A DNA stretch of 26,782 bases from an uncultured Collinsella sp. (GCA_902494585.1 CABUUD010000015.1:1-26782), one strand, 5' to 3'; positions 13,711-21,682 are shown, counted from the stretch's first letter. Numbers and translations: made by a program. The notes: generated by a model from the sequence alone, not told the origin.

Positions 13711-14913
13711 ATGGACGCCAAGTTTACCGAGCTCGTCGAGCAGCTGAACGGCCTCGATTTTAAGGGTATGTACGGCAGCGACTTCCTGCACACCTGGGAT
13801 AAGACCACCGATGAGCTCAAGGCTCTCTACATCGTCGCCGACGCCCTGCGCGAGCTGCGCGAGAACAACGTCTCGTCCAAGATCTTCGACTCGGGCCTGG
13901 CCGTCTCCCTGTTCCGCGATAACTCCACCCGTACGCGCTTCTCCTTCTCTAAGGCCGCCAACCTGCTCGGCCTTGAGCTGCAGGACCTGGACGAGAAGAA
14001 GTCCCAGATCGCTCACGGCGAGACCGTCCGCGAGACCGCTACCATGATCTCCTTCATGGCCGACGTCATCGGCATCCGCGACGACATGTACATCGGCAAG
14101 GGCGACGCCTACATGGCCGAGGTCTCCGAGTCTGTCCAGCAGGCTTACGAGGACGGCGTTCTGGATCACCGTCCCACGCTCATCTCCCTGCAGTCCGATT
14201 CCGACCACCCCACGCAGTCCTCTGCCGACATGCTTTACCTCATCAACGAGTTTGGCGGCCTTGAGAACCTCAAGGGCAAGAAGGTTGCCGTCACCTGGGC
14301 CTATTCGCCCTCTTACGGCAAGCCGCTGTCCTGCCCGCAGTCGCTGATCAGCCTGCTGCCCCGCTTTGGCATGGACGTCACCCTGGCCCACCCCGAGGGC
14401 TACGACCTCATGCCCGAGGTCGTCGAGCGCGCCAAGGGCTATGCCGCCGAGTCCGGCACTACCTTTAAGCAGGTCAACACCATGGCCGAGGCCTTCGAGG
14501 GCGCCGACATCGTGATCCCCAAGAGCTGGGCTCCGTTTGCCGCCATGGAGAAGCGCACCAACCTGTACGCCGAGGGCGACGACGCCGGCATCGCCGCGCT
14601 CGAGAAGGAGCTGCTCGCCCAGAACGCCACCCATCAGGACTGGTGCTCTACGACCGAGCTCATGGAGAAGACTGCCAACGGCCAGGACACCATCTTTATG
14701 CACCCGCTGCCCGCCGACATCTCCGGTGTCTCTTGCGAGCACGGCGAGGTTAACGCCGACGTCTTCGACATGCACCGCGTGGGCATGTACAAGGAGGCCA
14801 GCTACAAGCCGTATGCCATCGCTGCCATGATGTTCCTGCAGAAGGTTGCCGATCCCGCCGCTACCCTCAAGGCCCTCGACGAGCGTAACACCGCCCGTTG
14901 GCTCCAGGCCTAA
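13711..14913 (+). CDS. ygeW: Knotted carbamoyltransferase YgeW
   Basis: 400 residues from ATG 13711 (MDAKFTELVEQLNGLDFKGM), with GAAAGGA upstream. An in-frame extension to 13525 reads through the intergenic gap and is rejected. Aspartate/ornithine carbamoyltransferase fold: the carbamoyl-phosphate loop STRT lies at 72-75, HPTQ at 166-169 and HPLPAD at 331-336. YgeW is a carbamoyltransferase-like protein of the knotted subgroup. In recent models of anaerobic uric acid breakdown it is proposed to transfer a carbamoyl group from a ureido intermediate to phosphate, giving carbamoyl phosphate for ATP. No carbamate kinase is in the window. Strong codon bias like ygeX and ygeY. It is followed by an intrinsic terminator, so it ends this transcription unit. 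Confidence 0.93.
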   Translation: MDAKFTELVEQLNGLDFKGMYGSDFLHTWDKTTDELKALYIVADALRELRENNVSSKIFDSGLAVSLFRDNSTRTRFSFSKAANLLGLELQDLDEKKSQIAHGETVRETATMISFMADVIGIRDDMYIGKGDAYMAEVSESVQQAYEDGVLDHRPTLISLQSDSDHPTQSSADMLYLINEFGGLENLKGKKVAVTWAYSPSYGKPLSCPQSLISLLPRFGMDVTLAHPEGYDLMPEVVERAKGYAAESGTTFKQVNTMAEAFEGADIVIPKSWAPFAAMEKRTNLYAEGDDAGIAALEKELLAQNATHQDWCSTTELMEKTANGQDTIFMHPLPADISGVSCEHGEVNADVFDMHRVGMYKEASYKPYAIAAMMFLQKVADPAATLKALDERNTARWLQA

Positions 14914-14936
14914 AGCCGGGCTGAGGTAAGCCATGT

Positions 14937-14977
14937 AAAGGGGGCGCTCTGCCAACCGGCGGGGTGCCCCCCTTTTT
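14937..14977 (+). terminator. Intrinsic terminator after ygeW
   Basis: AAAGGGGGC (14937-14945) pairs with GCCCCCCTTT (from 14966), and a run of five T (14973-14977) follows. It lies 24 bases after the ygeW stop. Confidence 0.75.
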
Positions 14978-15064
14978 GCATCGTGGGCGTGCGGGATAAG
15001 CGCTTTCGATGTGGATGCCCGCGGCGCGAGTTATGGGTACGATGGTTTCAGGGGAGGTATCACC

Positions 15065-15679
15065 ATGAAACTTGGATGCGTCATTATGGCTTCGGGCGAG
15101 GGCAAGCGGTTTGGCTCTAACAAGATGCTTGCCGATATCTATGGCGAGCCGCTGATTGCCCGGACCATCGATTCGGTTCCCCGGGGCTTTGACGTCGTGG
15201 TTTCGACGCGTTGGCCCGAGGTCGCCCAGATTTGCGAGGACAAGCATTGCCCGTGCGTGCTGCACGATGGCGAGCTGCGCAGCGAAAGCGTCCGTGCGGG
15301 CCTTTCATGGGGAGTCGAACGCAACTGGAAAGGTTGCCTCTTTTTGCCGGGCGACCAGCCGCTCGTGAGTTCGGGTTCTTTTGAGGCTATGGTTCGTGCG
15401 TTTGACGAGTGTGGCCGCAAGCATCCGGTGCGTCTTGCGTGCAACGGTGAGCCTTCGAGCCCGGTGCTCTTTCCGGCGGAACTGTTCGATGCACTCATGT
15501 GTCTTGAGGGCAAGGACGGCGGCGGTTCGATCCTCAAGGACCGTACCGACGTGGTGCTGGTCGAGGCGCGTGCATACGAGCTGTGGGACGTCGATACCGC
15601 CAAGGGACAGCAACGCATAACGGAGCATATCGCCGCCTGCTCGTATTTTGATCGCGTGGCCAACTGCAACAATCAATAA
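15065..15679 (+). CDS. mocA: MocA-like molybdenum cofactor nucleotidyltransferase
   Basis: 204 residues from ATG 15065 (MKLGCVIMASGEGKRFGSNK), with GGGGAGG upstream. An earlier in-frame start has no ribosome site. MobA/MocA-like nucleotidyltransferase fold: the glycine-rich nucleotide loop covers residues 3-22 with K20 at its end, and PGDQP (95-99) carries the metal-binding aspartate D97. MocA transfers CMP to molybdopterin in enzymes of the xanthine-oxidase family. Together with yqeB and yqeC nearby, this copy probably serves a selenium-dependent molybdenum hydroxylase, like E. coli ygfJ. Nine bases separate it from the next gene, so the two form one operon that begins after the ygeW terminator. 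Codon use is less biased than in ygeXYW. Confidence 0.85.
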   Translation: MKLGCVIMASGEGKRFGSNKMLADIYGEPLIARTIDSVPRGFDVVVSTRWPEVAQICEDKHCPCVLHDGELRSESVRAGLSWGVERNWKGCLFLPGDQPLVSSGSFEAMVRAFDECGRKHPVRLACNGEPSSPVLFPAELFDALMCLEGKDGGGSILKDRTDVVLVEARAYELWDVDTAKGQQRITEHIAACSYFDRVANCNNQ

Positions 15680-15688
15680 GGAGCAATT

Positions 15689-17056
15689 ATGATCATCATC
15701 AAAAACGGCGCGCTCGTGACGCCCCAGGGGCTTCGCCGTGCCGATCTTGCCATGGATGGCGATAAGATCGTGCGGATCGCCGCGGCGATTGAGCCGGGCG
15801 AGGGCGATACCGTCCAGGACGCCACCGACTGTTGGGTGTTCCCCGGCTTTATCGACGGCCACACGCACATGCAGTGCTGGACCGGCATGGATTGGACAGC
15901 CGATAGCTTTGAGACCGGCACGCGCGCGGCTGCCTGCGGCGGCACGACGACCATCGTGGACTACGCGACGGCCGATCGCGGCGTGACTATGCCCGATGCC
16001 TTGGCCGAGTGGCATCGCCGCGCCGACGGAACCTGCACGGCCAACTACGCCTTTCATATGGCACTCGCCGAGTGGAACGAGCGCAACCGCGCCGACCTTT
16101 CGGCCATGCGCGAGGCGGGCGTATCGTCGTTCAAGACCTACTTTGCCTATGACCACCTGCGCTTGGACGATGCCGAGACGCTCGAGGTACTGGAGGAGCT
16201 CAAGCGCGTGGGCGGTATCCTGTGCGTGCATTGCGAGAACGGCACGCTCGTGAACGAGCTGCAGAAGCGCGTGTACGAGCAGGGGATTCATGGGCCCGAG
16301 GGGCATGCGCTCAGCCGTCCGGACGTGTGTGAGGCCGAGGCCGTGAGCCGCCTGCTGTATCTGGCGCACTTGGCCGGGGACGCTCCGGTCAACGTGGTGC
16401 ACCTTTCGACCAAGCTGGGGCTCGAGGCCATCCGTGCCGCCAAGGCGCGCGGGCAGAAGAACATTTATGTCGAAACCTGCCCTCAGTATCTGATGCTCGA
16501 CGATACTTGCTACCTGGAGCAGGGCGAGGACGGCTTTGCGGGCGCCAAGTACGTGATGAGCCCGCCGCTGCGCCATGCCGGTGACCGTGCCGCGCTGCGC
16601 GAGGCGCTTGTGGCCGGCGAGATCGATACTATTGCGACCGATCATTGCAGCTTTAACCTGCACGGTCAAAAGGACCGCGGACGCGACGATTTCCGCGCGA
16701 TTCCCAACGGCGGGCCCGGCGTGGAGTATCGTCCCGTCGCGATTGCCACGAGCTTTGAGGGACAGCTGGGTCCCGAGGATCTGTGCCGCTTGATGAGCGA
16801 GAACCCGGCGCGCGTCTTTGGCATGTATCCGCGCAAGGGCTGTCTTGCCGAGGGCGCCGATGCCGACGTGTGCGTGTGGGATCCCAAGGCGCGCTGGACC
16901 ATTAGCGCGGCGACGCAACATCAGGCTGTGGACTACACGCCGCTCGAGGGCTTTGAGGCACATGGCCGCGCCAAGGCCGTGTTTGTGAACGGCGTGCTGG
17001 CGGCACGCGATGGCGAGCCCACCGGAGCCCAACCCGGCCGCTACGTGCCCCGCTAA
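15689..17056 (+). CDS. hydA: Hydantoinase/dihydropyrimidinase-type amidohydrolase
   Basis: 455 residues; ATG after AAGGAG. Cyclic amidohydrolase (TIM barrel) with the full two-metal site: H58 and H60 in GFIDGHTHM, the carboxylated lysine K149 in SSFKTYF, H181 in CVHCENG, H238 in VVHLST, and D318 in ATDHCSF. It opens cyclic amides such as hydantoins or dihydropyrimidines. In E. coli the equivalent is hyuA (ygeZ), next to ygeWXY. In this setting a ring product of purine breakdown is the likely substrate; the true substrate is unknown. It is translated right after mocA (9-base gap) and convergent with yqeC, with a 65-nt hairpin element between their stops. Confidence 0.88.
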   Translation: MIIIKNGALVTPQGLRRADLAMDGDKIVRIAAAIEPGEGDTVQDATDCWVFPGFIDGHTHMQCWTGMDWTADSFETGTRAAACGGTTTIVDYATADRGVTMPDALAEWHRRADGTCTANYAFHMALAEWNERNRADLSAMREAGVSSFKTYFAYDHLRLDDAETLEVLEELKRVGGILCVHCENGTLVNELQKRVYEQGIHGPEGHALSRPDVCEAEAVSRLLYLAHLAGDAPVNVVHLSTKLGLEAIRAAKARGQKNIYVETCPQYLMLDDTCYLEQGEDGFAGAKYVMSPPLRHAGDRAALREALVAGEIDTIATDHCSFNLHGQKDRGRDDFRAIPNGGPGVEYRPVAIATSFEGQLGPEDLCRLMSENPARVFGMYPRKGCLAEGADADVCVWDPKARWTISAATQHQAVDYTPLEGFEAHGRAKAVFVNGVLAARDGEPTGAQPGRYVPR

Positions 17057-17083
17057 CAGGAAGATCGCCGGATTCCCCTCCGC

Positions 17084-17150
17084 AGTTGCGGTGGAATAGT
17101 TCCTGTTTAGCCGCCAAATAGGCCGTTTCAGGAACTATTCCACCGCAACT
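17084..17150. repeat. 65-nt hairpin element, copy A
   Basis: Core 17085-17149. A perfect 21-bp inverted repeat begins GTTGCGGTGGAATA and ends in its complement; the 23-base centre contains a GCC/GGC pair. One flanking A/T pair extends the stem. It lies between the convergent stops of the hydantoinase gene and yqeC and could end transcription from both sides, though no T-run follows. Confidence 0.9.
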
Positions 17151-17175
17151 TATAGGTCTTCTGGGGCAGCGCCGG

Positions 17176-17910
17176 CTACTTGAGGCTGCTGGCGACGACG
17201 GGGTGGCCGAGGGTGGCCTCAAAGCGGCCTGCCATAGCCGGGTCGCTGAGCGTGTCGAGTTGGTTGAGCATGACGCGAGCGGTGTCGAGTCTAAGCTCTT
17301 GCATCTCGGCATTGAGCACCCGGGCGACGCGCTCGGGCGTGGCGATGTCGGTGAGCTCGCAGCCGCAGCGCTCGCAAAAGAGCTCGGGGCGGTGGACGGC
17401 TTCGTTGATGGACTTGCCGAATCCCGAGGCGCCGACGAGCCAGACGACGTTGGCCGTGCCAGAGGGAATTACCGGCTCCCAGGCGGCGTGGGCCTTGAGC
17501 GGGAGCCGCTTGCTGCCGTCCGCCTCGGCCAGGACGTAGTCAAAGCGCTGCGCCAGCTGGTCGAGCGGCTCGGCGGGGGCGGAGAGCTTGCCTGTCTCCG
17601 GGTCCAAAACACCCGCCTGGCAGATGCTTCCCCGTACAAGCCCCGCGCAGGCCTCGCAGGTGCAGCCTGTGGCGTGTAAGGCACCCGGCTTCCAGGGCGC
17701 AGCGTCCAGACGACGGCTCGACCCGTCCCATGGCACGCCGGCGACGGGAAACATGTGCGTGGTGGTGCAGAGGAGCACGCGGCCGCCGGCACGCATAAGC
17801 TCAAGGCCGAGCGTCTTTAGCAGGGTCGACTTGCCACCGCTGCCGATGATCGCGGTAATGCCCGGCTCAATCTTGAGCGTGGAGGCAAGGCCGCCGTTAA
17901 CCGTTTCCAT
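17176..17910 (-). CDS. yqeC: Selenium-dependent hydroxylase accessory protein YqeC
   Basis: 244 residues; ATG 17910 with only a weak GGCGGTG site. The P-loop GSGGKST is at 23-29, a Mg-binding-like threonine cluster (LLCTTTHMF) near 47-54, and the family motif EADGSKRLPLKAH at 129-141. YqeC is always found with YqeB and selenium-dependent molybdenum hydroxylases; it is thought to help place the labile selenium in the cofactor, perhaps as a GTP- or ATP-dependent step. An insertion with three cysteines (CTCEACAGLVRGSIC, about 83-97) could bind metal, and another CERCGC lies further on. The gene is convergent with the hydantoinase gene and divergent from yqeB, so it needs its own promoter in the 102-base gap. 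Confidence 0.88.
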   Translation of the reverse strand: METVNGGLASTLKIEPGITAIIGSGGKSTLLKTLGLELMRAGGRVLLCTTTHMFPVAGVPWDGSSRRLDAAPWKPGALHATGCTCEACAGLVRGSICQAGVLDPETGKLSAPAEPLDQLAQRFDYVLAEADGSKRLPLKAHAAWEPVIPSGTANVVWLVGASGFGKSINEAVHRPELFCERCGCELTDIATPERVARVLNAEMQELRLDTARVMLNQLDTLSDPAMAGRFEATLGHPVVASSLK

Positions 17911-17923
17911 CTGTTCACCGCCG

Positions 17924-17929
17924 TATAAT
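17924..17929 (+). promoter_or_regulatory. Consensus -10 box in the yqeC-yqeB divergent gap
   Basis: TATAAT on the plus strand, 84 bases before the yqeB start. The -35 region (CCGTTT) is poor. Confidence 0.35.
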
Positions 17930-18012
17930 GCTGTGATAAGAAATAATCATTAGCGTAGCGGCAGAACCGCTTTTGCTCTGCTCAAACCGTAGCACAGGGA
18001 GGTGCCCCGGGA

Positions 18013-18807
18013 ATGCTCGTTTATGTTCGCGGCGCAGGCGATATCGCCACGGGCGTGGCTGCTCGTCTGGTGCGCGCCGGCGTGTCGGTCGTCATGGCCG
18101 ATATCGCGGTCCCCACGTGCATCCGTCGCACGATCAGTTTTTGCGAGGCCATTCGCCTGGGAGAGGTCCAGGTCGAGGGCATTCGTGCTCGCTTGGCGCA
18201 AACGCCGGCCGAGGCGCTTGCAATTATCGAGGCGGGGGATGTCGCCGTGGTGGTGGACCCCCGGGCACAGATGCTCGGCGAGCTTAAGCCCGCGGCCGTG
18301 GTCGACGCGATTCTGGCCAAGCGCAATCTGGGCACCACGCGCGACATGGCTCCTGCCGTCATCGCGGTAGGGCCGGGCTTTACCGCGCCGGTTGATTGCG
18401 ATGCCGTGGTCGAGACTATGCGCGGGCATTTTTTGGGCCGCGTCATTACCCAGGGCTCGCCCCAGCCCAACACGGGCGTGCCGGGCATGATCGGCGGATA
18501 CGGCAAGGAGCGTGTTATCCACAGCCCCGCCGCCGGCGTGTTTAGGTCCGACCGCGCGATCGGCGACATCGTGAGTGCCGGCGATGTGATCGGGTATGCG
18601 GGTGATACTCCCATGGTCACGCAGATTGACGGCTGCTTGCGCGGCCTTTTGGCCGACGGCGTTCAGGTGACCGAGGGCTTTAAGTGCGCCGACGTCGACC
18701 CGCGCGGCGATGCCAGCTATATCAACTATATTTCGGACAAGGCGACGTCGGTCGGCGGCGGCGTACTCGAGGCGCTCGCCATGCTCACCGGTGTATTCCA
18801 GGGATAG
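18013..18807 (+). CDS. yqeB: Selenium-dependent molybdenum hydroxylase system protein YqeB
   Basis: 264 residues; ATG after GGGAGGTG. It belongs to the EF2563/YqeB family. The N-terminal GAGDIATG at 7-14 forms a dinucleotide-type glycine loop, and later stretches (GRVITQGSPQPNTGVPGMIG, then GYGKERVIHSPAAGVF) are typical of the family. It acts with YqeC, MocA-like and SelD proteins in making the selenium-containing molybdenum site of purine or nicotinate-type hydroxylases. Only 9 bases separate it from xdhC, so the pair is an operon. A selD or hydroxylase gene is not in the window. Confidence 0.9.
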   Translation: MLVYVRGAGDIATGVAARLVRAGVSVVMADIAVPTCIRRTISFCEAIRLGEVQVEGIRARLAQTPAEALAIIEAGDVAVVVDPRAQMLGELKPAAVVDAILAKRNLGTTRDMAPAVIAVGPGFTAPVDCDAVVETMRGHFLGRVITQGSPQPNTGVPGMIGGYGKERVIHSPAAGVFRSDRAIGDIVSAGDVIGYAGDTPMVTQIDGCLRGLLADGVQVTEGFKCADVDPRGDASYINYISDKATSVGGGVLEALAMLTGVFQG

Positions 18808-18816
18808 GAAATTGCA

Positions 18817-19860
18817 ATGGAAAAGCTCGATGTGGTGAATGCTGCGCTTGGCGCTCTGAAGGCTGGTAAGACGTGCGAGCTGGTGGTAGTTGCCGGTACG
18901 GCAGGGTCATCGCCGCGCGGCGTGGGCGCCTGGATGGCCGTCTTTGCCGATGGCAGCCAAGCGGGCACCATCGGCGGCGGCAAGATTGAGCTCTTTGCGC
19001 TGGACGAGGCGCGCGAGCTGCTGGCCGCAGGGCAATCGCGTCTGGTCCGCTACACCATGGGCGGCGAGAACTCCGATACTGGCATGATCTGCGGCGGAGC
19101 CATCTGCCTGTGCTATCTGCACCTGGATGTATCGCAGGTGCCGTTGTTCCAGTCGGTTGCCGACGTTTTGGCCTATCGGCGCATCGGCGACTTCGTCATC
19201 GACTTTGAACCGTTTGTCACCCAGGCGATCGAGGGCGATGTGGCCGAGTACCATGGCGAGGCATCGCGCCGCACCATAATGGGCTGCCCCGAGCTTTCGC
19301 TGGTGGAGGAGGGGAGTAAGGTCACCTACACCAACGCCGCCTCCGAGATTCCCCCGGCGCACATCGAGACGCTCTGCCCCGAGGGCCTGACCTATATCTT
19401 TGGCTGCGGCCACGTGGGCGCCGCGACGGCGCGGGTGCTCACGGCGGCGGGCTTTGCCGTCGTGGCTTGTGACGACCGCCCCGGTACGCTGACCCCCGAA
19501 TGGGTGCCCGGTGTCTACGATCGACGCCTGGTCGATTACAAGAACCTGAGCGAGCTGTGCCCCATCGGTCCGCGCGACTTGGTGGTCGTTGCCACGGCGG
19601 GTCACAAGTCCGATATCGACGTGGTGATTCAGGCGATGCGCGCCAAGCCCGCCTATTTGGGTTGCCTGGGTTCGCGCCGTAAGACGGCCTTTGTGCGCGC
19701 CCGCCTGGAGCAGGAGGGCTTTACGCAGGAGCAAATCGACGAGCTGCACCTTCCGATTGGCGTTGCCATCGAGGCGGAGGACCCCGAGGAGATCGCTATC
19801 TCCATCGCCGCCGAGATGATCCACCTGCGCCGCACCAAACTCGTCCCCCGCAAGCGCTAA
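18817..19860 (+). CDS. xdhC: XdhC/CoxI-family molybdenum hydroxylase maturation factor
   Basis: 347 residues; ATG after AGGAAATTGCA. The N-terminal XdhC domain has GSSPRGVGAWM and FADGSQAGTIGGGKIE (30-58), and MICGGA near 90-95 with the conserved cysteine. The C-terminal Rossmann domain has GCGHVG at 196-201. XdhC-type proteins bind the molybdenum cofactor, promote its sulfuration (or selenation) and hand it to xanthine dehydrogenase-like enzymes. It is cotranscribed with yqeB. A hairpin element (copy B) begins 17 bases after the stop, before the permease gene. Confidence 0.92.
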   Translation: MEKLDVVNAALGALKAGKTCELVVVAGTAGSSPRGVGAWMAVFADGSQAGTIGGGKIELFALDEARELLAAGQSRLVRYTMGGENSDTGMICGGAICLCYLHLDVSQVPLFQSVADVLAYRRIGDFVIDFEPFVTQAIEGDVAEYHGEASRRTIMGCPELSLVEEGSKVTYTNAASEIPPAHIETLCPEGLTYIFGCGHVGAATARVLTAAGFAVVACDDRPGTLTPEWVPGVYDRRLVDYKNLSELCPIGPRDLVVVATAGHKSDIDVVIQAMRAKPAYLGCLGSRRKTAFVRARLEQEGFTQEQIDELHLPIGVAIEAEDPEEIAISIAAEMIHLRRTKLVPRKR

Positions 19861-19877
19861 TCGCATCCCCATCAATA

Positions 19878-19944
19878 AGTTGCGGTGAAATACGGACTGT
19901 TTAAGCTTGTTAAGCCGTCAAACAGTCCCTATTTCACCGCAACT
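19878..19944. repeat. 65-nt hairpin element, copy B
   Basis: Core 19879-19943. The outer 14-bp stem GTTGCGGTGAAATA/complement, a C/C mismatch and a 9-bp inner stem (GGACTGTTT/AAACAGTCC) enclose a 17-base centre with its own GCTT/AAGC hairpin. Located between xdhC and the permease gene. Confidence 0.9.
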
Positions 19945-20004
19945 GGTGTTTGACCTCGGGGGATGCAGGATTGCGGGTCAAAATGCTACCTGCGTCATAT
20001 GCCC

Positions 20005-20010
20005 TATAAT
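20005..20010 (+). promoter_or_regulatory. Consensus -10 box of the permease gene
   Basis: TATAAT, 52 bases before the start codon at 20062; no good -35. The leader would be about 45 bases, too short for a purine riboswitch. Confidence 0.4.
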
Positions 20011-20061
20011 GGGCGCCCGTTGAGCGGCATGGGGCCGCTGCCTGGGGTATGGGAGGCACAA

Positions 20062-21375
20062 ATGGCAGAGCCGGCAGCAGGGGATGCCCTGTTCGAGCGT
20101 ACGGGAAAAGTTTCGTTTGTGCAGGTATTGCCCCATGCACTGCAGCATGTGCTGGCGGCATTCGCGGGTATCGTCACGCCCGCTATCATCATCGCGTCGG
20201 TCTGTGGCTTTACCCCTCAAGAGGAAGCCGCTGTCATCCAGGCGTCGCTCGTCCTCTCGGCGCTCGACATTTTCCTTCAACAGTTCCCCATAAAAGGTGT
20301 CGTCGGTTCGGGCCTGCCCATCGTGATGGGCGCGAGCTTTACCTTTGTGCCGGCGCTCAAGGCGGTCGGTCTCGAGCTCGGCTTCGAGGCCGTGCTGGGC
20401 GCTCAAGTTATCGGCGGCGCGCTCGTCGTGCTTTTCGGCCTGCTGTTTAAGCGCGTAAGCTTTCTGTTTCCGGCCCCGGTGCTCGGCACCGTCATCTTTG
20501 TGATCGGCCTGTCTCTGTGCCCGGTCGCTGTGGCTTCTATGGCGGGCGGGGAGGGTGCTGCCGATTTTGGCAGCGTCACCAACTGGGCCGTCGCGCTCGT
20601 GACGTTTGTCGTCACCTTTATGGCCGGCAACTATGGCAAGGGCGCGCTCAAGTTGGGCAGTATCCTGGCCGGCATCTGCGCGGGCTTTGTTTTGGCTGCG
20701 GTGCTGGGCATGGTCGATTTCTCGGCCATCGCGACCGCCAGCTGGTTTGCTCCGCCGGCACTCGGCGCCCATCGTCTGGTGTTCGATCCGGCAGCATGTG
20801 CCGTGGTAGGCGTCGTCGCCATCGTCAACGCCGTGCAGGTTATGGGAGAGTTTGCCGCCGTGTCCTCTGCTGCGCTCGATACCCCCGCGACCGATAGTCA
20901 GATCTCGGGCGGATTGATTGCCAATGGCCTCGTCGGTATGCTTTCGGGCTTTTTGGGCGGCGTCCCCACGGCAACCTTTGGCCAGAATGTGGGTATCATC
21001 GCCGAGAACAAGGTCGTCAACCGTATGGTCTTTACGCTCGCGGCTGCCATCTTGCTCATCGCGGGCCTACTGCCCAAGTGCGCGGCGGTGCTCACGTCCA
21101 TTCCGCAGCCGGTTATCGGCGGCGCCACCATTGGCGTGTTCGCGACCATCGGCATGAATGGCGTGGTCATGTTTGCCCGCCACGGCCTGTCTCAGCGCGA
21201 CACTACGCTCATGGGTCTCTCCATCGCCTTTGGCACGGGCATTGAGCGCACGGCCGGTGCGCTTGCCGGCGCTGGATTCCCCGCATGGGTCGACACCGTT
21301 TTTGGCGGATCCTCCATTGCCGTCGCCGCACTTGTCGCCGTCGTCCTCAACCTGGTCCTGCCCCGCCAAAAATAA
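20062..21375 (+). CDS. NCS2-family nucleobase permease (xanthine/uracil type)
   Basis: 437 residues from ATG 20062 (MAEPAAGDALFERTGKVSFV), with GGGAGG 5-6 bases upstream. An in-frame extension to 19963 has no ribosome site. The protein is very hydrophobic with about 12-14 membrane segments. It carries the NCS2 signature TFGQNVGIIAENKVVNR, close to that of bacterial purine permeases, and the N-terminal QHVLAAFAGIVTPAIIIAS typical of the family. It should import a purine (xanthine, uric acid or similar) with protons or sodium. In E. coli the ygf locus encodes comparable permeases (xanQ, ygfU). Exact substrate cannot be told from sequence. Hairpin elements lie before and after it. Confidence 0.9.
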   Translation: MAEPAAGDALFERTGKVSFVQVLPHALQHVLAAFAGIVTPAIIIASVCGFTPQEEAAVIQASLVLSALDIFLQQFPIKGVVGSGLPIVMGASFTFVPALKAVGLELGFEAVLGAQVIGGALVVLFGLLFKRVSFLFPAPVLGTVIFVIGLSLCPVAVASMAGGEGAADFGSVTNWAVALVTFVVTFMAGNYGKGALKLGSILAGICAGFVLAAVLGMVDFSAIATASWFAPPALGAHRLVFDPAACAVVGVVAIVNAVQVMGEFAAVSSAALDTPATDSQISGGLIANGLVGMLSGFLGGVPTATFGQNVGIIAENKVVNRMVFTLAAAILLIAGLLPKCAAVLTSIPQPVIGGATIGVFATIGMNGVVMFARHGLSQRDTTLMGLSIAFGTGIERTAGALAGAGFPAWVDTVFGGSSIAVAALVAVVLNLVLPRQK

Positions 21376-21388
21376 CGTCCCATATATG

Positions 21389-21455
21389 AGTTGCGGTGAA
21401 ATACGGACTGTTTAAGCCTGTTAGGCCGCCAAACAGTCCCTATTTCACCGCAACT
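21389..21455. repeat. 65-nt hairpin element, copy C
   Basis: Core 21390-21454. It is nearly identical to copy B, but the inner hairpin is GCCT/AGGC instead of GCTT/AAGC, a paired change. It is followed by GCTTTTT and so could end permease transcripts. Confidence 0.9.
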
Positions 21456-21539
21456 GCTTTTTGGGATCCATTTGTGCGGGGGAGTTGTGGAGTTGTGCAG
21501 GCAGACGAGGTTTTTCTGGAAATACGCTCCCGATGCGCG

Positions 21540-21545
21540 TATAGT
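21540..21545 (+). promoter_or_regulatory. Candidate -10 box ahead of rplE
   Basis: TATAGT, about 140 bases before rplE. The -35 (TGGAAA at 17 bases) is weak. Some promoter must lie in this gap, because no ribosomal gene precedes rplE. Confidence 0.3.
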
Positions 21546-21622
21546 ACCGATTGTTTTGTCGGCTCCTGCTGCGTCGAGTCCAAACCGCAAAATGCCATGA
21601 GCGGTGCGGATGCAGTCAGGAG

Positions 21623-21657
21623 GCACGAGGACAACCCACCGTGGCCACGCCCCGTGC
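21623..21657 (+). promoter_or_regulatory. Candidate leader hairpin before rplE
   Basis: GCACGAGG (21623-21630) pairs with CCCCGTGC (21650-21657) except one position, ending 11 bases before AGAAGGAG. It could be an autoregulatory site such as for S8; this is not shown. Confidence 0.3.
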
Positions 21658-21682
21658 TTAAAACCCCAAGAAGGAGTGAACA

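Larger units (their letters stand above)
21376..21682. other. Junction between the catabolic island and ribosomal block
   Basis: Holds hairpin copy C (21389-21455) with a T5 run, then a weak TATAGT box (21540-21545) and a leader hairpin GCACGAGG/CCCCGTGC (21623-21630 with 21650-21657) around a GTGGCCAC core. No remnant of rplX could be read in any frame. Confidence 0.5.

Noticed and set aside
19945..20061. Purine riboswitch before the permease
   Set aside because: The leader after the TATAAT is only about 45 bases, too short for the known purine aptamer, and no conserved core was seen.
17084..21455. Hairpin elements as classical transposable MITEs
   Set aside because: No target-site duplications flank any of the three copies, so transposition cannot be shown from the window.
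21456..21682. Remnant of rplX upstream of rplE
   Set aside because: No frame in this stretch resembles L24, including its KOW motif or C-terminus.
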